A stretch of 64,000 bases of DNA. It comes from Tanytarsus gracilentus. Lineage: Eukaryota; Arthropoda; Insecta; Diptera; Chironomidae. Under the pieces are notes generated by a model. It searched no databases, was not told the DNA's origin, and saw only the letters and a program-made list of their open reading frames with translations. The position numbers and the translations under genes are program-made. The stretch is taken from the NCBI GenBank assembly GCA_038502055.1, contig JAXRKN010000022.1, forward strand, positions 101,001 through 165,000, written 5' to 3'. Positions 59,510-64,000 of this stretch are shown here, in pieces (position 1 is the stretch's first letter; every line of letters starts with the position of its first letter).

Positions 59510-59907
59510 CCGCTTGAAATAAAAGTAATTCCTTAAAACTTCTCGATGTATTTTAATTTATTTTTGTCGGTAAAATTTGATCGATTTGAGTTTGTAATTG
59601 CAAATTAAATTCTTGAGACTCATAATTTATTGAATAAAAATTTAAAATTAAGTTTTATTCAGTGAACTTCATAAAAAATAGTGCTTTTGTAATTTACTTA
59701 AAAAAAACACTTTTTAGGTACCAAAAACTCATACATAAACATTAACATTATCTTCAACGGGTTTTCAGCATTTTAAATGTCCTCACGGCATCGACACTCT
59801 CTTCCAAAATAAACAATTTACAAACTTTCAAGACTTGTTCATTTGATTATTTCATCATCTCGCTAATTTTATTTTTACCCGTAGTCAAACAAAGAAATTT
59901 CGTAAAA

Positions 59908-61829
59908 ATGGATCCAAACGAAGACAATACTTGGCGTAGTCCATCATTTCGTCAATCAGTTGTCAATAAAATGTTAGTAAATGTTTGATATTTTTATGGA
60001 AGAAAAAAAAACTTTAAATCTTTTGTTTTCAACAGAAATGAAGCCATTTCACATTCCGATTTGACACCGAAAAAAAATACAGTTGATATGGAAAATCATG
60101 TTTACTCAAAAGCTAGGAATAAGGATGAATACTTAAGTTTTGTAGCCAGACTCATAATCCATGTCAGAGAAATGAGTAAGTGCCCGACAATTATTTTTTA
60201 GATATAATATCTCATCGATAGAATACATTAAAAAATTTTATGCAAATCTTTAGATAACAAAAATAAAAACCCCGATGGTGGAAATGCGTCTCAAGGAGGC
60301 AATCCATCTGGTCCAAGTGCTCCCCAACAACAAGGCGGAATTCAAGACCCAATCAATGCACTACAGAACTTAGCAAGTCAGGGTACTCGAAATACACAAA
60401 TGGTTAACCCACAAGTGTCAAATATGTCTAACATGCCGAATCAGCCACAAGCTTCACAAGCTCCCAACATGCAGATGATGCGTCCTCAAGGTCCTCAACA
60501 AATGCAGCAAAATCAGCCACATCAAAACATGATTCAAATGCAGCATCAAATGAAACCAAATGTTGTTCCTCCTAATCAACAAATGAACCAAAATCAGATG
60601 ATGCAAATGAATCCAATGATTAGCAATCCAATGATGATGAACCAAAATAATATGATGTCTGTGAGGCCAAACATGCCGGTTCAAATGCAGAACATGCCAA
60701 ATCAACAGATACCACCAATGAGAAAACAAGACATGTTAATGCCTAATCAAGTCATGCCTCCTGTAAGGAGTGTGACACCAAATTTTATGCGACAATCGCC
60801 ATCTCCAATGTCACCGATTGGACTTGGTCAGCAGCATAGTATTGCATCTCCAATGGGAGTTCCATCTCCACAAGCTCCCCGCAGCACTGTTGGTAAGTGT
60901 AAATCGATGAATATTTTTTATAAAGATAAATACAATTTCATAATTTAGGAGGAATAATGGCGCCATCGCCGAGCGCACCAATGAACACACCTGGCCAACC
61001 ACAAGCTGTTCAGAGTCCAATGAATCCAGTCGATGATCAAATTTATCGCGAAAAATACAACAGATTGACAAAATATAAAGAACCTTTGAAGAAAATGATT
61101 TCGAGAGTTGGTTCCGATGTTAATTCTGAAAAAATTACAAAGTTGAAGAAGCTTTTAGAAATTTTGTCAAATCCCGATACGAGAATTCCGCTTGAGACTC
61201 TCGTTAAATGTGAAATTGTTCTCGAAAATCAATTTGGCGCTTTAGAACCTCAAGCGACATCCATAAACAATCCTCTTTTTGATGCAATCGCTAATAGTCT
61301 TCAAAATCCACTCGGAAATCATGTGTTGCATCGCTCATTCAAGTCTTTTGATTTGATTTTTGGACCCGACATTAAAAATCTTCCTCCAGCTAAAAAGAGA
61401 AGACTTTCAGATGATCAAGTAGTTCCATCATTGCCCAATGAAATTCCTCACATTTTACAACGTGAGATAGCTCGGTTAAGTTCAAAATTTAAAATCAATT
61501 TAGATCAAACTACTCACACAATGAGTTCAAAGAATATCACTTTGATTTGTTGCTTGGATGATAGACAATTACCGCCAGTTCCTCCATTGACAATTGTCAT
61601 ACCAGAAGACTATCCAAGTGCATCACCACAATGCACTATTGTCGATTATGAGTATGATGGAAGTGACTTTTTAGGGAAAGTTAGAAAAGCTTTGAAGGCG
61701 AGAATTTCTAAGCTGGCAAAAATGCATTCCTTGACGCATATTTTAGAAACATGGTGTTTGGCTATTAGACAAGCATGTAATCCAAACTACATTGAACCAA
61801 CTGCAGAGACTGTCATGCTGGCTATATAA
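59908..61829 (+). CDS. MED15: Mediator subunit MED15 (ARC105)
   Basis: Exons 59908-59972, 60036-60175, 60254-60892 and 60949-61829 give 574 aa. The KIX domain at residues about 6-68 reads DNTWRSPSFRQSVVNKINEA, then MENHVYSKARNKDEYLSFVA, then RLIIHVREM. A Met/Gln/Pro/Asn-rich disordered region of about 220 residues follows (MNQNQMMQMNPM). The conserved C-terminal part begins DDQIYREKYNRLTKYKEPLK and ends RKALKARISKLAKMHSLTHI, LETWCLAIRQACNP. MED15 is a tail subunit of Mediator that binds activators, including SREBP and Smad2/3, through KIX. Notably the window also holds a TGF-beta ligand of the Smad2/3 arm, but at this distance no link is implied. Introns are 56-78 bp; phases agree. Confidence 0.93.
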
Positions 61830-64000
61830 AATATTTTTATCTATAAAATTTATTAATAATATTAGTGTTGAAAATTTAGATGATTAAATTGAAATTAATA
61901 AATAGTTACATAAATTATGCAATTACAAATAACCGTCACGCAAGCGATAATAAAAATGTAATTAAGTTCTTTGATGCTCACACAATAAATTACTTCATTG
62001 GTACATAAATTTTTCTGCAAGAATAAAAACAGTTGTAGTGAAGTTATCTTCAAACCTAATCTGGCATATAAATTATTTTTCATTTTATTTGTTTTTTCAT
62101 ATCGCAGCCGAGTGAGATTATACAACTGTATCAAACATGCAAGTTTACATACACGCGATAGTTATTAAGAATGAAAAAGTGAAAAGAGAATGGGTAAGAG
62201 ATGTCTTCGTATCAGACAAAGCTAGTTAAGATCTCTAACCGTCAAGATAAGAATTTTCTTATCCAATAATGAATTTTTCTGAGATGCTGTCTTCATATTT
62301 TATTAACTTTTTATTGCTCAAAAAAGTGTTTTCATTTTCCAGCACTAAAAATATTCTATGGCCATACGGTACAATTAATCTTCCATAAAAAAGCAATGAT
62401 ATGCAAAAAGTTAACAGGAATTCGACAAAGTAATTAGCATGTTTACACAATTTAGAGATTACAATTTACCTTTTTTACTTTAGATTTTTAGTGAAAACCA
62501 CGAAGTTACCCACGTGTGGGTTTTGAAACATTTTTTGAAGAATTTTCTCAACACACTGGGTGACTTTTTCCAACAATATATTTTTTTTATTGATGATAGA
62601 ATAATGCAATAGAATTAGTGTGGAGAAAACATTATTGTTAAGCAGGTGTCTGAGTTTATGACTGCGAACTTTTTTTTCTCGAAATAGGCGATAATGACTT
62701 TTAGTTTTTATTTTTCATTCACAATACCTTCCATTTAGATGTTTAGATTGTGCGAAAATAAAACTGCAAAATACTTCATTCATTCACCTCGCGGCATTCA
62801 CATGGCAGTTATGAAATTCTTCTGCGTATCATCGCACCACCAATGGTGCTTCTCTCATTCCCATTCATATTAAACTCTGTTTTTTTGTTTCACTCGGAAA
62901 AGCAACGGATATTAATTTTTATTCTCTTTTATCGCAAGTCATTAGAAGATTGCAAATGAGCTTTATAGTTTAAGGTATTTTAGTTGACACAAGGAGTTCG
63001 TGATTTGCCTGAAAAATATATTTTTTTAACCGAACGTTAGTAAGATTAAATTTGAGAAAGTAACAAGAATGAGAGACACACAAAAATGCTCGCTAGCTAT
63101 ACGGAAGACCAATTAATACTTTAAACTTTGCAAAATCTCACTCACATTCATGACAGAATTGATTGATTTATTTTAACGAAATTATAAAGCACGAGAACTC
63201 AATTTAAGAATTTTCTCGCCTTAATGCTTGCTCTGAACATTATTTACTGTTAATTTCCAAAATGTGTGAGAGAGAAAATAAATAATGGTCCAAATATCAA
63301 ATTATGAGATCACGCATATAAAAAAATCGTTTAATTCACAAAAGTGACATAAAAAATAATTTTTAACGACTTTAGGACTTTTTTAAATTTTTAATTAAAA
63401 TTTTCTACTTCCTAATTTTAAATTCAAAAGCATGTCGGAGATGAAAACTGAAAAACATTTTTTGTTTAATTATTTTCAAGCGGGTTTTATTAATATCCAA
63501 CAATTAATCTTGAGATGATTTGTATTGTTCATATTTGTGCCGCCGCGACCGCTTCGTTGAAAGAAAGAATCGTGTGAAATTGTTCATAATCATCAGCTTG
63601 CTTAACATTATTTCAGGTGTTTTATTTAAAAAAAATCAAACTTTCGGCGCACCTAAAAGAAAAGAATTCTCCAATTTTTTTTCACGCTCCGGCTAATGAT
63701 TATAAATCTAATACTGATACAAGATGCGAGAAATGCACTTTAACCGAGACTTTTTTGACAAGCATTTTAAATTGAGACATTAAATATCATAAAATGCATT
63801 CAAACTGTAATAAAGCAATTAAGCGAAATGATGTGTGATTAGATGAAAAAAATTTATAGGATGTCGAAATAAATTTGAGACATTAAAATGGACAAATTAT
63901 AAAACGGTTCATGAAATTGAAATTATCATGTTCAAGTAAGATGAATAAAAATATATTTTTTGAATATTTTATCTCCTTTTACCAAATTATTTTATTATAC
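61830..64000. other. AT-rich DNA after MED15
   Basis: No gene was recognised in 2.2 kb. Two minus-strand frames (61895-62134, 62259-62450) are hydrophobic by composition but have no signal or partner exon. A short repeat end at 62505-62535 is listed separately. Confidence 0.4.
62505..62535 (-). repeat. Isolated end of the 21.5-kb repeat
   Basis: On the minus strand this reads AATGTTTCAAAACCCACACG then TGGGT, the same as the left end of the composite repeat at about 21465. It is followed by AACTTCGTGG, resembling that repeat's right end (ACTTCGTGGG). So the two ends of the repeat seem joined here, perhaps an internal deletion derivative. Confidence 0.5.

Noticed and set aside
1..64000. CRISPR arrays, bacterial operons or prophage
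   Set aside because: No regularly spaced repeats and the spliced animal genes throughout show this is eukaryotic nuclear DNA.

Overview
The window looks like nuclear DNA of an insect, most likely a nematoceran fly (midge-like). It is very AT-rich, and genes have many 50-70 bp introns with GT/AG ends. The recognisable proteins match Drosophila/mosquito-type genes: Hr78, fz4, jelly belly, myoglianin, rumi, MED15 and CABLES. The midge assignment is inference from composition and gene structure. Almost every gene below was rebuilt by hand from splice signals and reading frame; exon coordinates are in the evidence fields. I checked that exon lengths keep the frame, but no transcript data were available.

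0-6.3 kb: small, probably fast-evolving genes. There are two Gln/Asn-rich secreted proteins on the minus strand (the first cut by the window edge, the second with Kazal-like exons downstream), an ankyrin-like gene, a tiny secreted protein, a THEM6-like hotdog protein and a Ser/Thr-rich secreted peptide.

6.5-21.4 kb: a gene-dense block. CABLES (cyclin box) and a C2H2 zinc-finger gene lie in tandem on the minus strand. Then on the plus strand come an FG-GAP membrane protein of the FAM234 type, a second C2H2 protein, two small signal-peptide/two-segment membrane proteins, rumi/POGLUT1 (Notch O-glucosyltransferase) and a leucine-rich-repeat membrane protein.

21.4-25.6 kb: a repeat-rich stretch, a Tyr/Gly- and Thr/Arg-repeat secreted protein, and three small secreted coiled-coil proteins in mixed orientation that look like one family.

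25.9-32 kb: the nuclear receptor Hr78 (minus) and frizzled-4 (plus) are divergently arranged around about 1.9 kb.

32-56.9 kb: sparse, with large introns and intergenic DNA. It holds jelly belly (the Alk ligand; minus, LDLa domain) and myoglianin (GDF8/11-type TGF-beta; plus), plus several mobile elements. One retroposon has a perfect 25-bp target duplication and one hAT-type foldback has a perfect 8-bp duplication.

56.9-61.8 kb: the KIAA0930 homologue and MED15, in tandem on the plus strand. The last 2 kb is AT-rich with no gene seen.

Several genes act in cell-cell signalling (rumi/Notch, fz4/Wnt, jeb/Alk, myoglianin/TGF-beta). I know of no functional reason for their proximity and treat it as coincidental. 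The best candidates for undescribed biology are the secreted coiled-coil trio, the Q/N-rich plus Kazal-like gene with two competing splice outcomes, the small two-segment membrane protein pair, and the very long C-terminal extension of the FG-GAP protein.
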